From Bacteroidia bacterium (GTDB lineage: Bacteria > Bacteroidota > Bacteroidia > Flavobacteriales > Flavobacteriaceae), in contig JAHHLF010000243.1 in assembly GCA_018679315.1 (NCBI GenBank), positions 1 to 22,625 on the forward strand: 22,625 bases of DNA, given 5' to 3'. Position numbers and translations under genes: made by a program. Below are positions 1 through 7,996 of the stretch, piece by piece. The notes under the pieces are model-generated. The model did not search any database and was not told the DNA's origin. It saw nothing but the letters and a program-made list of their open reading frames with translations. Positions within the stretch are counted from its first letter, which is position 1, and each line of letters opens with the position of its first letter.

Positions 1-935
1 GCATAGCCCTTCGCTTTAACCCCGCCATACTCAATGGAAGTAGTGTCTAGCAGCGGATTGGTGTGGTTCATGTGGATGAAGTGAATCTTTTTACGCTCTT
101 CTTTGGGCAGCAGATCAAAGAGCGCCATGCTTTCTACAATAAAGGGATGTGGGATGTCTTCCATATTTCTACCAGGCAATTCCTTCTCATTAAAGAAGGA
201 GCCATCAAGAAATGCCAGATCCACGTCGGCTATCAGATCGGTAATACGCACATCCCAAACCGCCCATTTATTAATATCAGGGATGAATAACACCTTTTTG
301 TTAGGACCCTCGATATAATAGCCTACGGTTTCTGAATACTCATCTCTGTGTGGCACCAGGAATGGAGTAACTCGAACCTGATTTTTAAATCCAATGGCTG
401 AGTCGGGTTCAATCGTAATTAAATGAACATTCGCCTCAGTTACTAATTGACTCCAAGGCCCGTTATTTTCCAAAAATGCCGACATACGGGGCATGCTATA
501 TACTGGAACCCCATTTGCTCCTTTTGCTTCTTTTCCAAAGTACATCAACCCAGTATAATGACCAATGTGAGCGTGTGTAAGAAATACTGCAGAGGGTAAA
601 GTGGCGTAACCAGGCTTAAGTTTCGAAACCATCCTTAGCTGCGCCGTAATGTCTGGAGTGGCTTCAAAAAGAAAGAACTCCTTTCCTTTCGGATCGGTTA
701 GCGCTAGAGACACAACATTTTGGTGAATTTCAGGTAAATTTTCGGGAAGGCAACAACCAGCCTGGCAATCAATATGGGGCCTTCCCCCATCTTGAACAGT
801 TCCCAGGATGAGCAAAGAAACATTTTGGTCGTTGTTGGATTGTTTCTTTTGTTCCGAAGTATGTTTGTTGCCGGAATCGTGGTTACCACAACCCAGGACA
901 AAAAGAACTAAAAATAATGTTATAAAACACCTCAT
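1..935 (-). CDS. PqqB-like MBL-fold metallohydrolase lipoprotein (3' end cut by window edge)
   Basis: The frame is open from an ATG at 935 to the left edge (311 codons plus two bases), so the C-terminus is missing. The N-terminus has a hydrophobic segment ending in VLGC (Cys16), a plausible lipoprotein signal, which would place it on the periplasmic side of a membrane. Residues 44-62 carry a glycine- and cysteine-rich LGTVQDGG...GCC stretch like the start of PqqB-family proteins. A metal-binding-like HAHIGH follows at 121-126, then His196 (VPHRDE), Asp220 (IPD) and HMNH at 288-291. The fold assignment to metallo-beta-lactamase, PqqB-like, is by motif recognition. The usual Asp of HxHxDH is Gly here. 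No PQQ biosynthesis gene is visible nearby, so a role in PQQ synthesis is not implied and the substrate is unknown. It lies 31 bases downstream of the S41 protease gene and is probably cotranscribed with it. Confidence 0.85.
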   Translation of the reverse strand, partial: MRCFITLFLVLFVLGCGNHDSGNKHTSEQKKQSNNDQNVSLLILGTVQDGGRPHIDCQAGCCLPENLPEIHQNVVSLALTDPKGKEFFLFEATPDITAQLRMVSKLKPGYATLPSAVFLTHAHIGHYTGLMYFGKEAKGANGVPVYSMPRMSAFLENNGPWSQLVTEANVHLITIEPDSAIGFKNQVRVTPFLVPHRDEYSETVGYYIEGPNKKVLFIPDINKWAVWDVRITDLIADVDLAFLDGSFFNEKELPGRNMEDIPHPFIVESMALFDLLPKEERKKIHFIHMNHTNPLLDTTSIEYGGVKAKGY

Positions 936-957
936 GCAGGAACGTTTACACCTGCAT
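934..957 (-). other. Inverted repeat over the start codon of the PqqB-like gene
   Basis: Arms ATGCAGG (934-940) and CCTGCAT (951-957) are perfectly complementary over 7 bases and flank a 10-base spacer. On the minus-strand transcript the second arm ends in the first two bases of the ATG at 935. It could be an RNA hairpin that limits initiation, or simply a protein site. No long T tract follows, so it does not look like a terminator for the upstream protease gene. Confidence 0.45.
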
Positions 958-966
958 AAAAATAGC

Positions 967-2595
967 TTATTTTAAAATGCTTGTATAGGCCTGGCCATCT
1001 TCCAATAATTTGGCGCCTTCAAGTATGGCCACATCATTCTTGAGATAATAATTATACAGGCCTTCCCGATAGAAGTATCGTTTTATGATCTCATCCTCAA
1101 CGCTCTTTTTCAACTCATTTGAAAAAGTATCCAGGGCGGCTCGTTTGCTGGCATCAATGGCACTGGAGAATGCACTGTATTGTGCCATGACGTCGGTATT
1201 AAAGATGCTATTTTCATCCTCCTGGATGGCTTTTTGTAATTTATCTTCAATGGCGAGATCAAAAGTGAAATCACTTTCGAACACATGTGTCTTAAATTGA
1301 TCGAAATCTGCATCAGAAAATGTAAAATCATCTATACTTTGCAAATCATGGCCATAATAATAGTCTGTGGCAAAGTTGAATACTGCTAGTCCGTCCTGCA
1401 AAGCGGAAATAAGATCATTGGTTTGAAGCACAGGTATTTCTACATCGGGCATCACCCCCCCTCCATCTTGAACGGTACGCCCATTGCGCGTAGTAAAATT
1501 CTCAAAACTCGTGTTGCGGATAGCATTGCCCTGATCATCCCTGTTCCAATAGTCTAAAGACTGAATACACCTGCCGGAAGCTGTATAGTAACGGGAAATC
1601 GTTACTTTGAGCTGTGTGCCATAGGTGAGACGAAGTGGACGTTGCACCAGGCCTTTACCAAAACTTCGGGCCCCCATAATAACAGCCCTATCTAGATCCT
1701 GTAAGCTACCGGAAACAATTTCAGAAGCAGAGGCACTTCTGCCATTAACTAAAACAACCAAAGGAATTTTTTCATCAACAGGTTGATTTTTAGTCTTGTA
1801 TTCTCGATTGAATTTTTTAACCTTGCTTTTAGTAGTGACCACTAATTCTCCTTTAGGTATAAAAAGATTTGTCACATTGATCGCCTCAGATAACAAACCC
1901 CCAGGATTATTTCTTAGATCTAAAATCAATTGTTCTGCCCCCTGATCTTTTAAATCTATCATGGCGGCTTTTGTTTGGGCAGAGGCTTTCGCATTGAATT
2001 TTGATAAAACAATATAACCTGTTTTTGGATCCACCATTCCATAAAAAGGAACAGCATCGATTTCAATCCCCCCTCTTTTTATTGTTGCGGTTTTAGTCTC
2101 ACCCTGCCTTAGGAAGGTAATATCTACCTCAGTATTATTTGCGCCCTTCAATAGTTCGCTGGCATCATCTTTAAAATCGGCAATTGTATTATTGCCAATT
2201 TTAAGAATTTCATCTCCCGCTTTCAACCCAGCATTGTCGGCAGGATATCCCTTATAGGGCTCTATGATCAACAATTTATCGTCATAAGATCGCACCAAAG
2301 CCCCTATTCCTGAATATTCCCCCGCATTATTGATCTTATACGCCTCAACATCCTGTTCATTCAGGAATTTAGTATACGGATCAAGCTCTTCCAGCATGTT
2401 CTTTATTGCAGAATCCATGAGTTCGGCAGGATTGGTCTCATCTACATAATTCATATTCAATTCCTTAAATAAGGTTGTGAATATTTCTATCTGTTTTGCA
2501 ATCTCAAAAAAGTCATTCTTGAAACTGCTTGCTCCGACCAAAACAAAAAGTGCCAGTACGGGAACCAGGACATTTTTACGAATCAGCTTTTTCAT
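967..2595 (-). CDS. S41 family C-terminal processing peptidase (CtpA/Prc type), exported
   Basis: Predicted 542-residue serine protease of the tail-specific/CTP family, which cleaves proteins near their C-termini in the periplasm. A hydrophobic segment at about residues 8-24 is a signal peptide or anchor. A PDZ domain covers about 92-180 and the S41 core about 185-395. The catalytic Ser/Lys pair can be read: Ser289 in NGRSASASE and Lys314 in ARSFGKG. A C-terminal region of about 150 residues follows. I chose ATG at 2595, giving MKKLIRKN; an in-frame TTG three codons earlier (2604) is possible but less likely. The start lies inside the end of rnpA (20-base overlap), so translation of the two may be coupled. 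The PqqB-like gene follows downstream. The family is certain; the substrate is not known. Confidence 0.93.
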   Translation of the reverse strand: MKKLIRKNVLVPVLALFVLVGASSFKNDFFEIAKQIEIFTTLFKELNMNYVDETNPAELMDSAIKNMLEELDPYTKFLNEQDVEAYKINNAGEYSGIGALVRSYDDKLLIIEPYKGYPADNAGLKAGDEILKIGNNTIADFKDDASELLKGANNTEVDITFLRQGETKTATIKRGGIEIDAVPFYGMVDPKTGYIVLSKFNAKASAQTKAAMIDLKDQGAEQLILDLRNNPGGLLSEAINVTNLFIPKGELVVTTKSKVKKFNREYKTKNQPVDEKIPLVVLVNGRSASASEIVSGSLQDLDRAVIMGARSFGKGLVQRPLRLTYGTQLKVTISRYYTASGRCIQSLDYWNRDDQGNAIRNTSFENFTTRNGRTVQDGGGVMPDVEIPVLQTNDLISALQDGLAVFNFATDYYYGHDLQSIDDFTFSDADFDQFKTHVFESDFTFDLAIEDKLQKAIQEDENSIFNTDVMAQYSAFSSAIDASKRAALDTFSNELKKSVEDEIIKRYFYREGLYNYYLKNDVAILEGAKLLEDGQAYTSILK

Positions 2596-2965
2596 CTTTC
2601 TCAACAGTTATTAAGTTATTAAAGAGGGAAACCATAGCTTTTTCAACGGTTTCAACGGTAGGTAGGTCATCCCCAATATATAAAATTAAGAACGCATACT
2701 TTCCCTCTATGTTGTTAAATATTAAGTGTTTATTTAGCCTATATGCTTCACGAATTATCCGCTTAACCCGATTCCTTCTAACTGCGCTCTTAAATTTTTT
2801 CTTCCCCACCAAAACACTTATCTGAGATTTATGGATGCTAGTATCTGATATGGGCAAATAAGAGATTTTTAATGGGTAGGCCGTAATGACCTTTCCATTG
2901 TCAAAAACGGACTGAAATAGTTTTTTACTTTTCAATCGCTCATTTTTAGTAAACTTAAAGCACAT
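2576..2965 (-). CDS. rnpA: Ribonuclease P protein component
   Basis: A 129-residue basic protein, the usual size for RnpA, the protein subunit that helps RNase P RNA mature the 5' ends of tRNAs. The N-terminal KNERLKSKKLFQSVFDNG and the central arginine/lysine-rich motif (VRRNRVKRIIREAYR, the conserved RNR helix) identify it. The open frame continues upstream to 3118, but that part overlaps the divergent ligase gene and has no RnpA-like content. I placed the start at the ATG at 2965 (MCFKFTKNE); an ATG five codons upstream (2980) is the alternative. The S41 protease gene overlaps its 3' end, an order I associate with Flavobacteria. No rpmH is visible upstream. Confidence 0.94.
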   Translation of the reverse strand: MCFKFTKNERLKSKKLFQSVFDNGKVITAYPLKISYLPISDTSIHKSQISVLVGKKKFKSAVRRNRVKRIIREAYRLNKHLIFNNIEGKYAFLILYIGDDLPTVETVEKAMVSLFNNLITVEKDEKADS

Positions 2966-3068
2966 GACGCTAAAGTACATATTCTCTTGAGGCTGTAGGG
3001 TATGACAATTGTCATATTTCACAGACGATAAGGATTTTACCTTGCATATAGAATAAATCACTTCAGGT
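2966..3068. promoter_or_regulatory. Divergent control region between rnpA and the ligase-CBS gene
   Basis: This 103-base gap must hold promoters for both directions. I see no clean TAnnTTTG box. The nearest are TACTTTAG on the minus strand just before rnpA and TACCTTGC (3038-3045) on the plus strand, both imperfect. Its most striking content is the perfect palindrome at 3001-3016, listed separately. Confidence 0.4.
3001..3016. promoter_or_regulatory. Perfect 16-bp palindrome, candidate operator
   Basis: TATGACAATTGTCATA reads identically on both strands. It sits 35 bases upstream of the rnpA start and 52 bases upstream of the ligase start. A contiguous dyad of this length in a short divergent intergenic region suggests a site for a dimeric regulator. 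I do not recognise the regulator and see no second copy elsewhere in the window. Confidence 0.5.
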
Positions 3069-4919
3069 ATGGGAGAGTTAAAAGTAAAAAAGCTTAGTTC
3101 TAAGGACGACAAGGTCACTTATATAGACCAATTACTTACGGACATTAAGGCTTTAGACGAAATGCTTGCCAAAGGGATGTTCGAGAAAGATCCCATCCAC
3201 ATCGGCGCGGAACAGGAATTTTGTCTTACAGATGAAAATTGGGAACCGGCAACAAATGCAGATGACTTACTAAAGGAAATTAAGGATTCCCATTTCACTT
3301 CGGAATTGACACGTTACAATTTAGAGATCAACCTGGACCCTTTAAAATTAGAGGGCAAGTGTTTTTCAGAGCTACACAAACAACTGAAAACCTTACTTAA
3401 AAAGGCAACTGATATTGCAGAAAAACACGATACAAAGATCATTCTTACAGGGATACTACCAACGGTAACTCAGGAACATTTAGGGCCGGATTATATGACG
3501 CCGCTAAAGAGATACAAAGTATTGAATGATGCCTTAATTGATATTCGACAAGATGAGATAGAATTACACATTAAAGGGGTAGATGAGGTAAACCTCCACC
3601 ATGACAACATCATGTACGAGGGGTGCAATACTAGCTTCCAGGCACACCTGCAAATAGATCCTGATGATTTTGCAAATTCGTATAATTGGGCCCAGGCCAT
3701 TGCTGGCCCCATCCTTTCTATATGTACAAATTCGCCATTGTTGCTAGGGAAGGAATTATGGGAAGAAACACGAATTGCACTTTTTACGCAAAGCATAGAT
3801 ACAAGGGCAAGCACACACATCTTAAATGAGAAAGAATCAAGGGTAAGTTTTGGTAATAATTGGGCACAAGGATCTGTCTCTGACTTTTATAAAGATACAG
3901 TCATCAGTTTTAGAAGTTTGCTCACTTCAGAATTTGAGAAAGACAGCATGTCGGAGCTCAAAAAAGGGAATGTACCCAAACTTCGCGCCCTGAATTTGCA
4001 CAATGGAACCATTTATAAATGGAACAGGCTGTGTTATGGTGTTACTTCTGATAAACCACACGTTCGGATAGAAAACCGCTACATGCCTTCCGGGCCCACT
4101 ACAAGCGATGAAATTGCGAATATGATGTTGTGGGTGGGCGTTATGATGGGCAGACCCAAGTCATTTGATGACATCCATTTAAAAATGGATTTTAAAGATG
4201 CTAAAAGCAATTTTTTTAATGCTGCGCGATATGGGATGGGTGCTCAGTTTCATTGGGATGGAAAATTGATCAGCAGTCAGAACCTACTAATGGATGAGTT
4301 CTTGCCAATGGCATTCAGGGGGCTGTACAGAATGGGCGTATCCCCTGAGGACGCGGAAAAATATCTGACAATTATTGAGAAAAGAGTTAAATCCAGGAAC
4401 GGTTCCAGATGGATGGTGGAGGCAATTCGCAAATTAGTTAAGTCACATAAAACACCTGAAGCACTCAGGATCCTGGTTGCCACAATGCATGCCAGACGAA
4501 CCAAACATTACGCAGTAGATGCCTGGCAGTTACCACGTGGCAGCGAGTACAAAACCGAGGAATCAAGAAAGAAGGTAGCAGACATTATGACATCTAAAAT
4601 GTTCACGGCTCAGGAAAGCGATAGTGCCGCACTTGTGGTGAGGATGATGGAGTGGAAAAACATCCATCACGCTCCAATTTTGGACCACTATTCGAACCTA
4701 TCTGGAATTTTATCATGGTCAGATATAAAAGATGACATAAATTCGCCAGAGAAAATGAAGCAGTCCATTAGTCAGCTCATGAATTCTGATCTGATTACCG
4801 TAGGCCCGGATACGCCTAAGGACGAAGCAGAAAAGCTGATGAATGAACACGATATCCACTGTTTGCCTGTTGTGCACCACAAAAAGTTAATTGGCATAGT
4901 TACCTCGAATGACTTATAA
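3069..4919 (+). CDS. GCS2-type carboxylate-amine ligase fused to a CBS domain pair
   Basis: 616 residues. About 1-500 form a glutamate-cysteine-ligase family 2 (YbdK/GshA-like) ATP-dependent ligase. The metal-binding GAEQEF lies at 46-51, in the position of GVEEE in relatives; CNTSFQAHLQ is at 186-195, and RIENRYMPSGPT at 333-344 gives the conserved Arg/Glu cluster. Two CBS repeats follow: about 505-555 (ITSKMF-like start to LSWSDI) and about 566-616, the second ending at GIVTSNDL, the last residues of the protein. GCS2 enzymes join a carboxylate to an amine using ATP; CBS pairs usually sense adenine nucleotides. The substrate cannot be read from sequence, and glutathione synthesis is not implied. 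The stop overlaps the start of the hydrolase gene by 11 bases, so the two are almost certainly coexpressed. Confidence 0.85.
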   Translation: MGELKVKKLSSKDDKVTYIDQLLTDIKALDEMLAKGMFEKDPIHIGAEQEFCLTDENWEPATNADDLLKEIKDSHFTSELTRYNLEINLDPLKLEGKCFSELHKQLKTLLKKATDIAEKHDTKIILTGILPTVTQEHLGPDYMTPLKRYKVLNDALIDIRQDEIELHIKGVDEVNLHHDNIMYEGCNTSFQAHLQIDPDDFANSYNWAQAIAGPILSICTNSPLLLGKELWEETRIALFTQSIDTRASTHILNEKESRVSFGNNWAQGSVSDFYKDTVISFRSLLTSEFEKDSMSELKKGNVPKLRALNLHNGTIYKWNRLCYGVTSDKPHVRIENRYMPSGPTTSDEIANMMLWVGVMMGRPKSFDDIHLKMDFKDAKSNFFNAARYGMGAQFHWDGKLISSQNLLMDEFLPMAFRGLYRMGVSPEDAEKYLTIIEKRVKSRNGSRWMVEAIRKLVKSHKTPEALRILVATMHARRTKHYAVDAWQLPRGSEYKTEESRKKVADIMTSKMFTAQESDSAALVVRMMEWKNIHHAPILDHYSNLSGILSWSDIKDDINSPEKMKQSISQLMNSDLITVGPDTPKDEAEKLMNEHDIHCLPVVHHKKLIGIVTSNDL

Positions 4920-6126
4920 TACATCCCTACTTAATAAGAGTACAGAAAGAATCAAACAAAAAAGATTGATCGGCCATGTAAAGCGGGGCAGCGGAGGCCC
5001 TACTTTAATTTTCTTTGGAGGTATTCACGGAAATGAACCCTCTGGCGTTTCTGCTTTAACCGAAGTTTTCAAGACCTTAGAATCACGTAAAGATGAATTT
5101 GAGTTAAACGGTGAGATATTTGGATTAAGCGGGAATCTTCCGGCACTTAAGAAGAGTGTTAGATTTGTTGATCGTGACCTGAACAGGTTGTGGACCCCGA
5201 CAGAACTGGACAGGATCTTTGATAGTGAGGAAGGTGATTTGAAGAACGAAGAAAATGAAGCAAAAGAGATTTACCACCTGTTGCGTGAGATATTATTAAA
5301 TAGCGCACCCCCTTTTTATTTCATAGATTATCACACTACATCTGCAGACACCATACCATTTATTACCATAAACGATGCTTTGATAAACAGGAAATTCGCC
5401 AGGTTATTTCCGGCACCTGTCATCTTGGGAATTGAGGAATATTTGGAAGGCCCTTTATTGAGTTTTATAAATACTAAAGGATACGTGGCAGTGGGTTTTG
5501 AGTCCGGCAAACATTCAGATGCGGCCAGCATAGTTAATAGTGAGGCTATGACATGGCTATGTCTGAAGGAGGCTGGGTTTTTAAAGGAGGCCCCAATGGA
5601 TCTATTAGAGGAGAAACGAAAGATTTTGGAAAATGCGACAAAGGGGAACACACATTTCTACGAGATCACTTTTCGCGAAGCCATAACCGACAAAGACAAC
5701 TTCAAAATGCACCCCGGATTTGAAAACTTTGGCAGGATAAAAAAAGGGGTACCCTTGGGGGTTCTTAATGGGGAACAAAAAGAGACATCAAAAGACACCT
5801 TGATTTTTATGCCTTTGTACCAAAGGCAAGGAGAAGAAGGCTATTTTTTTATCAGGAGAATTGGAAATTGGGCACTTCGCCTCTCTGCCGGGATAAGAAA
5901 ATTAAATGTACATAAATGGATAACTCTCCTCCCTGGCGTACATGAATCCAAACAGGGAAATTTTGGCATATTAGTAGATCTTCGAGTGGCCAGATTCTTC
6001 TCAAAGGCCCTCTTTCATTTACTGGGATATAGAAGTAAGAAAGTAGACAAGAACCACCTGGTCATCTACAACCGGGAATTAATGGCTAATAGTGAAATGT
6101 ACAAAGATTGTACCTGGTATAAATAA
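4909..6126 (+). CDS. Succinylglutamate desuccinylase/aspartoacylase-like zinc hydrolase (M14 superfamily)
   Basis: 405 residues. Zinc ligands of the AstE/aspartoacylase family are visible: His40 and Glu43 in GGIHGNEP, and His142 in DYHTT. DRDLNR (88-93) supplies substrate-binding arginines and Glu198 in GFESGKH is the expected catalytic glutamate. Family members remove an acyl group from an N-acyl amino acid, or cleave a carboxypeptidase-like amide bond. No signal peptide is apparent, so it is probably cytoplasmic. The ATG at 4909 lies inside the last codons of the ligase-CBS gene. No arginine-succinyltransferase (ast) genes are nearby, which argues against a dedicated arginine catabolic role; pairing with an amide-forming ligase suggests the two act on the same amide-linked metabolite (inference). 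The gene ends 6 bases from the convergent M1 peptidase stop. Confidence 0.85.
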   Translation: MTYNTSLLNKSTERIKQKRLIGHVKRGSGGPTLIFFGGIHGNEPSGVSALTEVFKTLESRKDEFELNGEIFGLSGNLPALKKSVRFVDRDLNRLWTPTELDRIFDSEEGDLKNEENEAKEIYHLLREILLNSAPPFYFIDYHTTSADTIPFITINDALINRKFARLFPAPVILGIEEYLEGPLLSFINTKGYVAVGFESGKHSDAASIVNSEAMTWLCLKEAGFLKEAPMDLLEEKRKILENATKGNTHFYEITFREAITDKDNFKMHPGFENFGRIKKGVPLGVLNGEQKETSKDTLIFMPLYQRQGEEGYFFIRRIGNWALRLSAGIRKLNVHKWITLLPGVHESKQGNFGILVDLRVARFFSKALFHLLGYRSKKVDKNHLVIYNRELMANSEMYKDCTWYK

Positions 6127-6132
6127 GAGCTA

Positions 6133-7980
6133 CTATTGCTGATCTACCAGCCAATAATTGTTTTGAGGATCCACATCAGCCATTAGCTGAGAGGGATCTA
6201 TTACTATGGCCCGAATAGCTTCGAATGGCCTGGATATGGTAAATTCATAGGCGGGATATGCCCATGACCAATCAGGTAGTACATTTCTATTAATTTGAGG
6301 GTATGGATTTGGCTTTTCCCCTCGCATCATACGCAAAGGCATATAAAATGACTCGCGGCTACCATCCTGATAAACTACCAAAAGATCAATAGGCATCGGC
6401 ATTAGCCCCTTTCGCTCCAATATGATCTTTGTATATCCCTCCTGTTCTGAAACTGAAGAAACACTATAATCAATAGTGTTTGTGGTTTGTGTCCAGTCTG
6501 TCAAGTACCAATCTAAATGCATTCCGGAAATTTTTTCTGCAGTGCGTTTAAAATCGTTAGGCGTGGGATGGGTAAACTTGAAATCCTCGTAATATTTCTT
6601 AATGGTAGCCATGAGGTTGTCCTGCCCCATGATATAGCCCAATTGCGCAAGGAAAACAGCTCCTTTACTGTAGGCGGCAGCAGAATAGGCACGGTTGTTA
6701 TCATACCGATCCGAGTGGGTGGATTGAGGCTGCTCATTTTCTGAAATTACATTTCCGAAATAGCTTTCATAGGACCCCCTGAATGGGTAATCGTTATTCT
6801 GTTGCATTACTTTGTTCATACATAAACTTGAGATAAAGGAAGCAAAACCTTCATCCATCCACGGGTGTTTGGACTCGTTGTTTGCCAAGACACCATAAAA
6901 CCAACTATGCGCTAATTCATGAACCATTACCCCCACTAAACTCTCAAAGGTCCTTTTCCCTGTTACCAAAGTACTCATGGGGTACTCCATTCCTCCATCA
7001 CCTCCATGCACAACGGAAAATTGCTTATAAGGATACGGCCCTATATTGGCATTGAAAAATTCCATAGCCTCAGCCGTTTTAGGCTGTAAATTCTTCCAGT
7101 TTTCTATGATCTCAGGATCATTCTTATAAAAGAAATGCAAATCGGGCCCATTCTCCATACTAAGTGTATCATGCAAATAGTCTGAATCTGCCCCCCACAT
7201 AAAATCATGTACTTTGGGTGCAATGAAATGCCATGTAAGCGTTTCTCCTTGTTTTCGTAGATCCTTCTTGGATAGCTCAGCATATCCATGTCCGATTTCC
7301 TCAGGATTCTGAAGATATCCCGTACCCCCGATCGCATAGTCTTTGTCAATGGTAATTTTTACATCGAAATTACCCCATACGCCATGGAATTCCCGGGCAA
7401 TATAAGGATAGTCATGCCATCCTTCATGATCATATTCGGCCATTTTGGGATACCATTGACTCATCGACAACGCCACCCCTTCTTTGCTATTTCTTCCTGA
7501 ACGCCTGATCTGCAAGGGTACCTGGCCTTCAAATTTCATGGTAAGAACTGTTGATGTACCCGGAAGCAAAGGTTTAGCCAGTTGCACGACCATTATTGTC
7601 CCCTCTGGTGTAAACTCAATCGCGCTACCATCCTGATCCATAGCAGTAGCCCTTAGGTAGCCGATCTCATTATCTTTGAGATCGGCAATTCTGCTTTTCC
7701 CCCCTACATACATACGACTGTCCGGATCTTCTATATGCTGCAAGCGCACATCCATTTCGCTGTTAGGCTGGAAGGCATTGAAGTACATATGATAAAAAAG
7801 CCGATCTAAGGTATCAGGGGAATTATTTTTATAGGTGAGCTTCTGAGTGCCTGTAAATTGATAGGATTCAACATCCATATCTACATCCATGACATAGTCT
7901 GCCTGTTGCTGCCAGTACTCAGGCTGACTAAAACCTGCTAAAGGAATAAGCAGTATTAAAAGAGATTTGAGGTTTTTCAC
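6133..7980 (-). CDS. Secreted M1 family metallopeptidase (gluzincin aminopeptidase)
   Basis: 615 residues with a signal peptide at about 1-18 (KNLKSLLILLIPLAGFSQ). The zinc site is complete: HELAH at 354-358 with the third ligand Glu377 in WMDEGFASF. GGMEYP at 329-334 replaces the GxMEN exopeptidase motif of M1 enzymes. The N-terminal beta-sandwich region covers about 30-220. It should cleave N-terminal residues from peptides in the periplasm or outside. The start is GTG at 7980, the only start that gives an intact signal peptide. It is 16 bases downstream of the S8 peptidase gene on the same strand, so the two exported peptidases probably form one operon. Confidence 0.93.
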   Translation of the reverse strand: MKNLKSLLILLIPLAGFSQPEYWQQQADYVMDVDMDVESYQFTGTQKLTYKNNSPDTLDRLFYHMYFNAFQPNSEMDVRLQHIEDPDSRMYVGGKSRIADLKDNEIGYLRATAMDQDGSAIEFTPEGTIMVVQLAKPLLPGTSTVLTMKFEGQVPLQIRRSGRNSKEGVALSMSQWYPKMAEYDHEGWHDYPYIAREFHGVWGNFDVKITIDKDYAIGGTGYLQNPEEIGHGYAELSKKDLRKQGETLTWHFIAPKVHDFMWGADSDYLHDTLSMENGPDLHFFYKNDPEIIENWKNLQPKTAEAMEFFNANIGPYPYKQFSVVHGGDGGMEYPMSTLVTGKRTFESLVGVMVHELAHSWFYGVLANNESKHPWMDEGFASFISSLCMNKVMQQNNDYPFRGSYESYFGNVISENEQPQSTHSDRYDNNRAYSAAAYSKGAVFLAQLGYIMGQDNLMATIKKYYEDFKFTHPTPNDFKRTAEKISGMHLDWYLTDWTQTTNTIDYSVSSVSEQEGYTKIILERKGLMPMPIDLLVVYQDGSRESFYMPLRMMRGEKPNPYPQINRNVLPDWSWAYPAYEFTISRPFEAIRAIVIDPSQLMADVDPQNNYWLVDQQ

Positions 7981-7996
7981 TTGGATACTGTTTTAT

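Noticed and set aside
63..318. Two overlapping plus-strand open frames near the left edge
   Set aside because: They lie antisense to the PqqB-like gene, have no recognisable motif and no promoter box.
704..901. Small minus-strand open frame inside the PqqB-like gene
   Set aside because: A different minus-strand frame is open across the whole of 1-935 with a lipoprotein signal and MBL motifs, so the short frame is a shadow.
3038..3045. TACCTTGC as the -7 box of the ligase operon
   Set aside because: It misses the TTTG core by two positions and has no -33 partner at normal spacing.
2966..3118. Upstream extension of rnpA
   Set aside because: It runs into the divergent ligase gene, across the 16-bp palindrome, and has no RnpA-like sequence.
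3491..3820. Minus-strand 109-codon open frame inside the ligase gene
   Set aside because: It is fully antisense to a conserved coding region and shows no domain, signal or promoter.
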